From Symmachiella dynata (GTDB taxonomy: Bacteria > Planctomycetota > Planctomycetia > Planctomycetales > Planctomycetaceae): a DNA stretch of 64,000 nucleotides. The stretch lies in assembly GCF_007747995.1 (NCBI RefSeq), contig NZ_CP036276.1, positions 6,810,001 to 6,874,000 on the forward strand, written 5' to 3'. The notes beneath the pieces were generated by a model. That model worked only from the letters and a program-made list of their open reading frames with translations. It made no database searches and was not told where the DNA came from. Made by a program: the position numbers and the translations under genes. Of this stretch, positions 18,882 to 27,466 are shown in pieces. The stretch's first letter is position 1. Every line of letters begins with the position of its first letter.

Positions 18882-20216
18882 ATGCTGAAAATTTTGAATG
18901 CAACGGCGATGTTGATCCTGTGGGGTGCTGCCTGCCAACTCTTCGCCGCCGAACAGCGCCCACCCAATGTGATCATTATTCTGGCCGACGACATGGGGTA
19001 CGGTGATGCGGGATGCTACGGCAGTGAGACGTTAAAAACCCCACACTTGGATCGGTTGGCGGCTGAGGGGATGCGGTTCACGGACTTTCATTCCAGCGGT
19101 GCCGTCTGTAGCCCGACCCGCGCCGGTCTCATGACCGGCCGCTATCAACAACGTGCTGGTATTCCCGGCGTTGTGTTTGCCGATCCTAAGCGCAATCGAC
19201 ACCACGGTCTGCAGACCACTGAAATCGTGCTTCCAAAATTACTCCGCCAAGCGGGTTATGCGACCGCTTTGTTCGGAAAGTGGCATCTTGGGTATCGCAA
19301 GCAGTTCAATCCCATCCACCACGGCTTCGATCGATTTCGGGGATTTGTGAGCGGCAATGTCGATTATATTTCACACATCGACGGCACGGGCGTTGCCGAT
19401 TGGTGGCACGACGATCAACTCACACCCGAAGAGGGCTACACAACGCGGCTGATCAATCGCAATGCGGTGGAATTCATTGAGCAACATCGTGATCGGCCGT
19501 TCTTTCTATATTTGGCGCACGAGGCAGTGCATTCCCCTTACCAGGCGGCGGATGATGTTCCGGTTCGCGCGGTGGGTCGCAAGCGGATTCCTGGCACAGC
19601 TCGCAGGGACATTGCCCGCGCCTATCAACAAATGATGACCGAAATGGACAACGGTATCGGTGAGGTGTTGAACACGCTCCAGCGGTTGGAGTTGGACCGG
19701 GAGACGTTGGTCTTCTTTTTCTCCGACAACGGACCGACGAAAAACGGTTCCAACGGAGGCTTACGGGGGTTCAAGGGGAGTCTGTGGGAAGGGGGACATC
19801 GCGTGCCCGCCGTGGCGCGCTGGACAGGGCACATTCCACCGGGAACCGTCAACGGCACAACGTGTATCAGCCTCGACCTGATGCCCACGATTTTGGCCAT
19901 CGCCGATGTTGAGGTACCGGAAGGCCATCATCTCGACGGGGCCGATCTTTCGTCAGTCTTGGCCGGGGAAGAAAACCGTCTCACGCGGCCACTCTTTTGG
20001 AGCTATCGCAACAGTTCAGCGATGCGCGACGGGAATTGGAAGCTAATCGTCGACCGGAACAATGCGGATCCGCAGCTTTTCAATCTAGCCGACGACCCCC
20101 AAGAAGAGACGAACCTGGCCGACCAGCAACCGGCACGCGTTGAGGCGATGCTCAAATCGCTTGCGGCATGGAAGGCGGATGTCCTCAGCGGAGCCACCAA
20201 ACAGCCGGAGAGATAG
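18882..20216 (+). CDS. exported sulfatase (type I, Cys-type)
   Basis: Hydrolyses sulfate esters, probably of polysaccharides taken up or degraded at the envelope. Signal peptide about 1-23 (ending near LFAAEQRPP). The 444 residues have metal ligands in IILADDMGYGD, the formylglycine site CSPTRAGLMTGR with C76 as the residue to be converted, KWHLG, and FFFSDNGPT. Thr replaces the more common Ser after Pro, still compatible with the CxPxR rule. No formylglycine-generating enzyme gene is in the window. Sulfatases are strongly expanded in planctomycetes. Transcribed alone; the exact substrate is unknown. Confidence 0.95.
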   Translation: MLKILNATAMLILWGAACQLFAAEQRPPNVIIILADDMGYGDAGCYGSETLKTPHLDRLAAEGMRFTDFHSSGAVCSPTRAGLMTGRYQQRAGIPGVVFADPKRNRHHGLQTTEIVLPKLLRQAGYATALFGKWHLGYRKQFNPIHHGFDRFRGFVSGNVDYISHIDGTGVADWWHDDQLTPEEGYTTRLINRNAVEFIEQHRDRPFFLYLAHEAVHSPYQAADDVPVRAVGRKRIPGTARRDIARAYQQMMTEMDNGIGEVLNTLQRLELDRETLVFFFSDNGPTKNGSNGGLRGFKGSLWEGGHRVPAVARWTGHIPPGTVNGTTCISLDLMPTILAIADVEVPEGHHLDGADLSSVLAGEENRLTRPLFWSYRNSSAMRDGNWKLIVDRNNADPQLFNLADDPQEETNLADQQPARVEAMLKSLAAWKADVLSGATKQPER

Positions 20217-20240
20217 CGGTGTCTGCGTGAAGTTTGCTGA

Positions 20241-20423
20241 TTAGGCAGCCGTTTTGTACTCGTCCGCGCTGACGCGTTTCACCGATTGATAGGCGATGAT
20301 TAAGCCCAAGGTGAGCGTTAAGACCCCTTGGAGCAGACCAACCGAGGTGAAGCTGTCACTGAGCCCGACGTTGAGTAGTCCATCAATAATGGCAACGCCG
20401 GCACTGAGTTGCATGCGAAACAT
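20241..20423 (-). CDS. small hydrophobic protein, 60 aa
   Basis: Unrecognised. MFRMQLSAGVAIIDGL then one or two hydrophobic stretches (GVAIIDGLLNVGL, and GLLQGVLTLTLGLIIAY near 29-45) and a charged tail KRVSADEYKTA, as expected for a small inner-membrane protein. An internal ATG would start it at residue 4. There is no Shine-Dalgarno. It is convergent with the sulfatase gene, 24 bases from its stop. The regular membrane pattern favours a real gene, but the length makes it uncertain. Confidence 0.45.
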   Translation of the reverse strand: MFRMQLSAGVAIIDGLLNVGLSDSFTSVGLLQGVLTLTLGLIIAYQSVKRVSADEYKTAA

Positions 20424-20996
20424 AAGGAGGTTCTCCGTTCGGTGCCCGCGATTGGATCCGCAGGATGTAAGTTGAATTCCAACAATGTTTTGCTGAATTC
20501 ATCCAGTGGGTGAATTTCCTTCCCGAAAATTATCAGGATTCGCCATCAACGTCAATTTCTCTTCCAGACAGCGGAAGCCCGTACCACGTAACATGCTGTA
20601 GTGAAACAGATTACACACATTTGCTTTGCAACCACAGTGAACCTCGGAGTCGAATCTATTGGTCTGTGGTGGTGCAGTTCATTGACGGGCCAGTGTTCGG
20701 GAGTTACCGTATTTTTTTATTCCTTTATCACTCAACAGCTTTGGGCGGTTACGGACGTTATTGAATCGTCATCGATGTGCCGACCGATGCTGGTCAAGCC
20801 GCTGCTTCAATGGCCCCCAACAGTGATGCCAGGACCCGGTTCCGTCCTGTCATTCTCCTCTATAACGACCAGCATCGTTGCGCTGGAATGCAGGCCATTG
20901 CGGGCGAAGTATTGGTTGGATTCAGTCGTCATTCGACGTCATCGCCGATTACGGACATCTTCGCTGTCGTTTTCTATGGATTAACAATTCATTCCT
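20424..20996. other. intergenic region, nothing identified
   Basis: 573 bases between divergent genes. Short open frames here lack recognisable composition. It presumably carries the promoters of the small membrane protein and of the MMPL transporter, but no clear boxes or repeats were found. Confidence 0.35.
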
Positions 20997-23612
20997 ATGT
21001 TTGGCAAGCTTGGTAAACTGATCAGCGGCCGATGGAAGACCGTCTTCATCGGGTGGTTGATATTCTTTGCCTTCATCCAATGGGTGTCGCCCCATTGGAA
21101 AGAAGTGGCGCTGGATGGCGAATTCGATCATCTGCCCAAAGAAATGGACAGCATCCAAGGAGAAAAACGGTTCGCCGAAGCGTTTCCCGACGATCTGTTG
21201 GCCAGCAGCATTGTGGTGATCGTGCGCCGCGAAAACGGCGAATTGAACGACAACGACATGGCCTTCATCGAGGAGGAATTACGAACTCGGCTGGAAACCA
21301 TTTTGGCCGACATCGATGATGTGGTCATCAACGAACAACTGGCCGTTGCTGAAGCAAATTTAGGCAAAGAAGAATTTGCCCGCCGGAAATCATCGCTGGA
21401 AGCCGAACTAGTCCGTCGCCTCGAAATCGGTCCGATTCCAGAGAGCGATATCACACAGATCACGTCGATCCGTTCCCCTACGGATGATTTGATTGGCGAA
21501 ATGTTGATCAGTGAGGACCGGCAAGCGGCGCTCGTCATTGTGGGGCTGTCCGAGAAATTTCTCGAATATGGCAACCGCGATACGATACAGCGGATTGAGA
21601 CATTGATCGCCAGACCGGGAGGCGAACTGTTCGAAGAAGAACTGATTCCCGATGGTCTCGACTTGCAACTCAGCGGTACGGCAACGGTCGGACGCGATAT
21701 GCTCGAAGCGCGTGATGAGAGCGCCGCTGCCACGGAGACATGGACCGTTGGCCTAGTGATCCTGCTGCTGATCTTGATCTATCGCGCGCCGCTCTTGGCG
21801 CTGATTCCGCTGATTACGGTGGGGATTGCCAACCAAGTCTCGTTGTCGTTGGCCGCCTTGCTATCGCAATTTAATGCCAATGACGCCAATATTTTGTTTG
21901 GCTTTCGCACCTTTGTGGAAATGCACGTCTATATGACGGTCATTCTTTATGGGGCGGGCGTCGATTATTGCCTGTTTTTAATTGCTCGTTACAAAGAAGA
22001 ACTGGACGCCGGCGCCGATATTGACCAGGCGGTCTCAGAAGCAGTCGGAAAAGTCGGGTCGGCACTGACCGCCAGCGCGCTCACCACGGCGTTCGGCATC
22101 GGCATGATGGTGCTGGCCGCCTTCGGTAAATTTCGCGACGCCGGCATCGGCATTGCGCTGAGTCTGATCGTTGTTTTGGTCGCTTCGCTGACCTTGACTC
22201 CCACTCTGTTGCGATTGTTTGGCCGATTTGCATTTTGGCCACATATTCGTAGTGAACGGATCACCGCGACCGCCGGATGGATTTCCGGCAGCACGCTGAT
22301 GTCGATGCTGATCGAACTGAATCCTCTCAGTAATGGCTGGGAAAAGGTCGGACAGGCAGTGCTCAATCATCCGCGGAGGCTGTGGGGTTGGACGATGGCG
22401 CTCATGATCCCTTTTGCTGCGGTCGGGGTGCTTTCGTGGAATCATCTTAGCTATGGGCTGATGTCAGAATTGCCGTCGGACGATGCTAGCGTTGTGGGTG
22501 CCAAAGCCATACAGGGGCATTTTCCGGAAGGGACGGCGGGACCGCTGACGGTGTTGTTGGCAAACGATCAGATGAATTTCAATAGCAGCGATGCCAAGGA
22601 AAAAATCGCTGAGTTGACCGCAATACTGCGAGGAAAAAGCGATGAGTTGAATATCGCCGACGTTCGCAGTCTCTCTTCCCCGTTTGGTAGTCATGAACCG
22701 AGTTGGGAGGGACTTTCAGGCATTCCACTTGCTTTAAAACGGCAAGCGGTCAATGAGAAGACCAAGGAGTATTACGTCACGCAAGTTGAGGGCTTGAGCG
22801 GCGACACCACGCGATTGGATGTGATCTTCAACGAAGATCCATTTTCCAAAAACAGCATCGCGCGGCTGGATGGCGTGGAAAAAGTCATCCGCGATTTTTT
22901 TTCCAAACAAGACGAACCGCTCAAAGCGACCCATATGAATTTCATCGGGTCCACGGCGAACATCCGCGATTTAAAGACGACCACGGACCGCGATCGAATT
23001 GTGATCGATGTCGCCGTGTTGTCCGTCGTGTTGGTGATTCTCTGGATTTTGCTCCGCCGGTTCTCGATCTCGTTGTATTTGATTCTGACGGTGTTCTTCA
23101 GCTACTTCGTCACCATCGGTTTCACGTATGTGCTGTTTTGGTTCTTGGAGTCGACTGGGGAGTTCGCGGGTCTGGATTGGAAAGTGCCGATCTTCCTGTT
23201 CACGTTCCTGATCGCCGTTGGCGAAGACTACAACATCTACTTGATGACGCGTATCGATGAGGAACAACAGCGGCGTGGACCGATTGAGGGGATTCGCGTC
23301 GCCTTGCTGCGCACGGGCGGCATCATTTCCAGTTGCGGCATCATCATGGCGGGCACATTTTCGTCGCTCGTGCTGGGCGGAACGCTCAAAGGCATGCAGC
23401 AGTTGGGGTTTGCGCTGATGTTCGGCGTGTTGTTGGACACGTTCGTCGTCCGGCCGATCCTCGTCCCCGCCTATCTGGTCATGCTACACCGTGGCGATTT
23501 TGGCAAATGGACCTGGCTGCTGGGCGGAGGGACGGTCCCGACTGTCGCTGAGCCGAAATCACCGGCAACGGATCTCGAAACGCCCGTCGACAACCAACTT
23601 CAAAACGGCTAG
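20997..23612 (+). CDS. MMPL/RND family transporter
   Basis: Large inner-membrane exporter of the RND superfamily, MMPL branch, which moves lipids or hydrophobic compounds with proton-motive force. The 871 residues show the duplicated plan: TM1 near 13-30, a large periplasmic loop, a block of TMs at about 245-420 containing GAGVDYCLFLIARYKEEL, then TM7 near 460-480, a second loop, and a second TM block from about 665 containing GEDYNIYLMTRIDEEQQRRG. These Asp-Tyr motifs lie where the proton relay sits in MmpL proteins. It is not in an operon; the PhyH gene converges 50 bases downstream. Cargo unknown. Confidence 0.93.
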   Translation: MFGKLGKLISGRWKTVFIGWLIFFAFIQWVSPHWKEVALDGEFDHLPKEMDSIQGEKRFAEAFPDDLLASSIVVIVRRENGELNDNDMAFIEEELRTRLETILADIDDVVINEQLAVAEANLGKEEFARRKSSLEAELVRRLEIGPIPESDITQITSIRSPTDDLIGEMLISEDRQAALVIVGLSEKFLEYGNRDTIQRIETLIARPGGELFEEELIPDGLDLQLSGTATVGRDMLEARDESAAATETWTVGLVILLLILIYRAPLLALIPLITVGIANQVSLSLAALLSQFNANDANILFGFRTFVEMHVYMTVILYGAGVDYCLFLIARYKEELDAGADIDQAVSEAVGKVGSALTASALTTAFGIGMMVLAAFGKFRDAGIGIALSLIVVLVASLTLTPTLLRLFGRFAFWPHIRSERITATAGWISGSTLMSMLIELNPLSNGWEKVGQAVLNHPRRLWGWTMALMIPFAAVGVLSWNHLSYGLMSELPSDDASVVGAKAIQGHFPEGTAGPLTVLLANDQMNFNSSDAKEKIAELTAILRGKSDELNIADVRSLSSPFGSHEPSWEGLSGIPLALKRQAVNEKTKEYYVTQVEGLSGDTTRLDVIFNEDPFSKNSIARLDGVEKVIRDFFSKQDEPLKATHMNFIGSTANIRDLKTTTDRDRIVIDVAVLSVVLVILWILLRRFSISLYLILTVFFSYFVTIGFTYVLFWFLESTGEFAGLDWKVPIFLFTFLIAVGEDYNIYLMTRIDEEQQRRGPIEGIRVALLRTGGIISSCGIIMAGTFSSLVLGGTLKGMQQLGFALMFGVLLDTFVVRPILVPAYLVMLHRGDFGKWTWLLGGGTVPTVAEPKSPATDLETPVDNQLQNG

Positions 23613-23662
23613 CCCGTTCAGAGGTGAACCGAGTGGTCATGTCGGGCAATGGCCACGATGCG

Positions 23663-24478
23663 TCAGATCACCGGCAGCATGAGTTCGGCGAGCGCCGCAG
23701 ACCGCGTTCCTGGCAGAGGTCGGTTTTCTGTCGGGCGGAATGTGAACACCACCGAGAATTTTGATTCGTCCGTCGTGTTGTTTCCCGCTGCATGAAATGT
23801 GCGGCTGTGGAAAAAGAGAACGTCGCCTGGTGAAAGTTTTACGTCCACGCGGCGGTCAATCAGTTCTTGGTTTTGCGGCTGGGTTGGATCTAAGAAACAA
23901 CCCTCGTCGAACCGATCGGGTGCAAACTGCATCGCGTGCGTGCCGGGAATCACGCTCAGGCAGCCGTTTTCCGGCGTCTCATTCCCTAACGCCAACCACA
24001 AGCTGACCAGATTGGGCTGCTCGAACGACCAAAAACGGATGTCCTGATGCCAATGCGTCTGACTGCTGTATTGCGGCTGTTTGGTCATGATGCAATTGTG
24101 ATGGGTCAAGGGCATCACGACGGGAGCGGCCAACAATTGTGACAGCCGCCCGGCAACCCCTGGACTGCAGATCCACTGTGTGAACACCGGATGCCGCGCA
24201 TGGGCCATCAACAGCCGCCGCACCGTTCGACCTCCCGCAGCAGACCGTGAGGGAGGGGCACCGGGGTAGTGCACATCGGCCTCAAGCTCCACAGGTTCGA
24301 TGGGTTGTTCCAGATGCGTGCGGGTGACCGACAACATCGTTTCCACAGTCGACGCATGCCCCATTCCCGGGACGATGATAAAGCCGTCACGGTGAAATTG
24401 TTCGATTTCGTCCGCCGAAAAACAATCCGGCAGCAATGGCGATGAACGTTTCGAGGGAGATGAGATTTCAGTGGGCAT
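23663..24478 (-). CDS. phytanoyl-CoA dioxygenase (PhyH) family protein
   Basis: Predicted Fe(II)/2-oxoglutarate oxygenase. In 271 residues the family features are LPDCFSADEIEQFHRDGFIIV near 17-37, the metal motif HWHQDIRFW (H-x-D), IPGTH and FFHSRTFHAAGNNT with the distal His, and FTFRPTENR near the C-terminus with the 2-oxoglutarate-binding Arg. These enzymes hydroxylate small molecules, and in planctomycetes many are of unknown substrate. Monocistronic as far as can be seen; convergent with the transporter gene. Confidence 0.9.
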   Translation of the reverse strand: MPTEISSPSKRSSPLLPDCFSADEIEQFHRDGFIIVPGMGHASTVETMLSVTRTHLEQPIEPVELEADVHYPGAPPSRSAAGGRTVRRLLMAHARHPVFTQWICSPGVAGRLSQLLAAPVVMPLTHHNCIMTKQPQYSSQTHWHQDIRFWSFEQPNLVSLWLALGNETPENGCLSVIPGTHAMQFAPDRFDEGCFLDPTQPQNQELIDRRVDVKLSPGDVLFFHSRTFHAAGNNTTDESKFSVVFTFRPTENRPLPGTRSAALAELMLPVI

Positions 24479-24814
24479 CGTCGGACTGTGAAATTTAGGG
24501 AGTGAACTCGGCCAACGGACTTGGATCGCGATCCGCAGCCATCGTGTATGGGGTAATCGTCGTAGCCTTCACCCGAAAGGTCAAGCGGTCCTGGCATTTT
24601 TGCGATCAGTGGGGCAAATTGGTATCGCTGCGCGGATTTCCTAACATGAGAACAGGTTTCATTTTGCGAAAACGGAAAGGGTGGGTAATCCCAGTTTGTG
24701 AAATCGCGGATGTTGCCGATAGACCTTGGCGGGTCTGCTGTCTATGATTGAATGTGACAATGATCGTGGATCCTCGGTTCGCCGATTTTCCCAAAGCTCG
24801 ATGTCTGTACAAGT

Positions 24815-24892
24815 AGTTTCAAAACCCTCGGACGCGTCACGCAAACACTTGTATTATAGATTCCTGAACAGGCGCAACCGGGTTTTGAAACT
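24815..24892 (+). promoter_or_regulatory. 13-bp inverted repeat bracketing a candidate promoter
   Basis: AGTTTCAAAACCC at 24815-24827 and its exact complement GGGTTTTGAAACT at 24880-24892 enclose a TATTAT box near 24852. The second arm ends about 30 bases before the adaptor start. It could be a two-site operator or, if transcription starts upstream, a leader hairpin. The box itself is a weak call; the inverted repeat is exact. The rest of the 438-base gap after the PhyH start shows nothing else. Confidence 0.4.
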
Positions 24893-24922
24893 GGTTCTAG
24901 ACAATGGGGCGGTTGAGTGGAT

Positions 24923-26344
24923 ATGGCGGACGAAAAAAAACCAATGACGCGCGGCTGGCTGCGAGTTGTCATTACGATTGTCTGTTGCATCCTCGCCTTG
25001 CTGGGCGGGGGCATGATCTTTCAAGCGCTGGCTAGCCTGAAGGAAAAACCCCAACAAAGCGAAGTCGAGGAAAAGGTCTACAAGGTCGACGTTTTCGAGA
25101 CGGAGCAAATCCCGCTGGGAGAAGTGATCTCGGGTTTTGGAACGTCGCGGGCTTATCGAGAAGTCGTTCTATCCGCTGAGGTCGGCGGACGGGTCGTTGA
25201 GAAGCATCCCTCCTTGAAACCAGGGGCAAACGTCGTTGCCTCGCAGGTCGAGGTCGACAGCCAAGGCCGCACGCGGCCGACTCCCCAGTCGTTGCCGTTG
25301 GTCCGTATCGACCCGGAGACCTACAAACAACGCGTGGCGCAGGCATCGGGCCGCATCGCTGAGATCGACGCGGAACTCAAAGTGCTGGCCGAGCAGGAAG
25401 CCAATAACGAACGCTTGATCAAAAAAGCCGCTGCCGATGTCGAAGTTTACCAAAGCGAATATCAACGCATTGAGGATCTGGGAAAACGGGGCGTGATCTC
25501 CAAAACGGAACTGACGACCGCCCGATTGGAATTGGAGCGGTACAAGCAATCCGTTTTGAATCTGGATAACGAAACCCGGTTGTTTCCCGTCCGTCGACTC
25601 CAACTTGAGCGCAAACGGGCGACGGCGGTCTCGGATTTGGAAACAGCGCAGCTCGACCTTGCCCGCACAGAAATCCGGCCACCCTTTAGCGGTGCTCTGA
25701 GCGAAGTCATGGTCGAAGTCGGCCAAAACCTGCGTCCCGGCGATCCGTTGGTCAAATTGCTGGACCTGGACGTGATCGAAGTTCCCGTCCCGTTGGCGCT
25801 GGGGGACTATGAAAAAGTAGCTGCGTTGTTAAAGGCGGGGGACAACCCCACTGTGAGATTGGCCCGAAATACGACTTCCCCCGCGCAATGGACGGGAATC
25901 ATCGAACGGGTTTCGCCTCAAGCGGATGAGTCGACGCGAACAGTCGAGGTTTACATTCGCGTGGAAAACGCCGACCAGCCGATCCCCTTGCTTCCCGGCA
26001 CGTTCGTCAACGCCAGAATCCAGGGACCGGTGATCCCCAGCGCCATCGCCATTCCGCGGGATTGCATCACAGACGGGACGGTCTATGTCGCCGACGACGG
26101 CCGCGCTGTGAAACGTCGCATCGAACGCGGCCACACCTTGCAATCGTTAGTATTGATCGACGAAGGGCTGGAAGCGGGCGATCAAGTCATCCTGACCAAC
26201 CTCGACATCCTCGATGATCGCGCCAAAGTCGACGTCCAACAAGTCCGCAGGTTGGCCGATGAATTGGAATTGATGGAAGTCCCGTTGGTCGTGCCGAAAG
26301 TCGCCGAACAAGAACGGGCGTCCGAGGACGGTGCGAGCCAATAG
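24923..26344 (+). CDS. HlyD/RND-type periplasmic adaptor protein 1
   Basis: Membrane fusion protein that links an inner-membrane permease to the outer envelope. 473 residues from ATG (a GTG two codons upstream is possible). TM anchor near 15-35 (VVITIVCCILALLGGGMIF), barrel-sandwich half-motifs near 75-120 and 250-275 (RPPFSGALSEVMVEVGQNLRPGDPLVKL), long coiled-coil hairpin about 130-245, and beta-barrel and membrane-proximal domains to about 430. First gene of an adaptor-permease-adaptor set. Its downstream partner is now 1.1 kb away because a transposase block lies between. Cargo unknown. Confidence 0.92.
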   Translation: MADEKKPMTRGWLRVVITIVCCILALLGGGMIFQALASLKEKPQQSEVEEKVYKVDVFETEQIPLGEVISGFGTSRAYREVVLSAEVGGRVVEKHPSLKPGANVVASQVEVDSQGRTRPTPQSLPLVRIDPETYKQRVAQASGRIAEIDAELKVLAEQEANNERLIKKAAADVEVYQSEYQRIEDLGKRGVISKTELTTARLELERYKQSVLNLDNETRLFPVRRLQLERKRATAVSDLETAQLDLARTEIRPPFSGALSEVMVEVGQNLRPGDPLVKLLDLDVIEVPVPLALGDYEKVAALLKAGDNPTVRLARNTTSPAQWTGIIERVSPQADESTRTVEVYIRVENADQPIPLLPGTFVNARIQGPVIPSAIAIPRDCITDGTVYVADDGRAVKRRIERGHTLQSLVLIDEGLEAGDQVILTNLDILDDRAKVDVQQVRRLADELELMEVPLVVPKVAEQERASEDGASQ

Positions 26345-26451
26345 GGGGCGGAGACGCCACGGTTATTTCACCGAGTTGCAGTTCAATCCCAAACCGATGG
26401 CTTTGCCGTCGTTCAGGGCGTCCCACGCCTTACGCCTAGCGCCTGGTTTTT

Positions 26452-26716
26452 GTGTCGCCCTTTCAGGGCTATTTCTCTACACTGGACCACATCCCAGGGC
26501 GGCACTGCGTTCGCTCCGCTCACGCGAGCTTGCCCTGGGCTAACATGTTTATGCCCCGTTGGGGCAAACCAACGGCCCCAAAGGCTCGAACGGCCCCGTT
26601 GGGGCCAGTGTTTAGCCCCGACAGGGGCGATAACATGTCAGCCCAGGGCAAAGCGCAGCGCCGCCCTGGGTTACAGAATGCCCGCAACACAAAACAGCCC
26701 TGAAAGGGCGGCACAA
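26452..26716. repeat. REP/BIME block upstream of transposase
   Basis: About 265 bases of nested palindromes: ends GCCCT-TTC-AGGGC and GCCCT-GAA-AGGGC are reverse complements of each other, with TGCCCC-GTT-GGGGCA and GGCCCC-GTT-GGGGCC inside and CCCAGGGC/GCCCTGGG arms around. A very similar block follows the transposase gene in the same order, so the two are direct repeats of a composite palindrome. Confidence 0.85.
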
Positions 26717-26731
26717 TCGCTCGAGGTCGCC

Positions 26732-27178
26732 ATGCCCCAATCCCTGGTCAAGAACCTCATTCACCTCGTCTATAGCACGAAACATCGTCGACCGTGGATA
26801 CATGAAAACATACGCGACCGTTTGTTCGCCTACCAAGCGGGAATATTCCTGCATTGGGAAAGCCCTGCGATCGTGATTGGGGGTGCCGACGATCATGTGC
26901 ATGCATTGTTCGCACTGTCAAAAAATCACCCGCTTAAAAAAATCGTCGAAGAGGTTAAGAAAGGGAGTTCGAAATGGATGAAGGGTGAGGGCGTGACGGA
27001 TTTCTATTGGCAGAATGGCTACGCAGGTTTTTCGGTGAGTGAATCGAACGTTGCGGATGTCAAGAAATACATTGAAAACCAAGCAGAGCATCATCGCCGA
27101 ATGACATTTCAGGACGAATTGAAGTTGTTATTGCAGCGACATCGAATCGAATTTGATGAACGGTATCTTTGGGATTGA
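26732..27178 (+). CDS. REP-associated tyrosine transposase (IS200-like, Y1)
   Basis: HUH single-strand transposase domesticated for or acting on REP palindromes. 148 residues from MPQSLVKNLIHLVYSTKHR, matching the IS200/Y1 domain length. The HUH motif is H55-V-H57 (DDHVHALF); the nucleophilic tyrosine is probably Y113 (KKYIENQAEHH). Conserved YWQNGYAGFSVS sits before it. The frame is open further upstream through the palindromic block, but that part is repeat DNA. All catalytic residues are present, so the gene may be active. Confidence 0.93.
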   Translation: MPQSLVKNLIHLVYSTKHRRPWIHENIRDRLFAYQAGIFLHWESPAIVIGGADDHVHALFALSKNHPLKKIVEEVKKGSSKWMKGEGVTDFYWQNGYAGFSVSESNVADVKKYIENQAEHHRRMTFQDELKLLLQRHRIEFDERYLWD

Positions 27179-27182
27179 GACT

Positions 27183-27444
27183 TGTGTCGCCCTTTCAGGG
27201 CGAACTCTCTACACTGGACCGCATCCCAGGGCGGCACTGCGTTCGCTGCGCTCACGCGAGCTTGCCCTGGGCTAAATTGTTTATGCCCCTGTCGGGGCAA
27301 ACCAACGACCCGAACGACCCCAACGGCCGGACGACCCAAACGGGCCCCAACGGGGCCTTCACATGTCAGCCCAGGGCAAGCGCAGCGCCGCCCTGGGTTA
27401 CGTGTATGCCCGCACCACAATTAGCCCTGAAAGGGCGGCACAAC
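27183..27444. repeat. REP/BIME block downstream of transposase
   Basis: Second copy of the composite palindrome, in the same orientation as the first: it begins GTCGCCCTTTCAGGGC and ends GCCCTGAAAGGGCGGCAC. The middle has diverged (an added run with ACGACCC repeats and a different GCCCC hairpin), while the outer arms are nearly unchanged. Confidence 0.85.
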
Positions 27445-27466
27445 TCACCCCCCGGGAGACTCGACG

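Larger units (their letters stand above)
26452..27444 (+). mobile_element. RAYT/REP mobile unit inserted in transport operon
   Basis: A single-stranded-DNA transposase gene of the REP-associated type is bracketed by two about 260-base palindromic blocks. The whole unit lies between the stop of adaptor 1 and the start of the permease gene. No target-site duplication was detected, as expected for the Y1 mechanism. The block leaves about 20 bases before the permease start codon. Confidence 0.8.
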
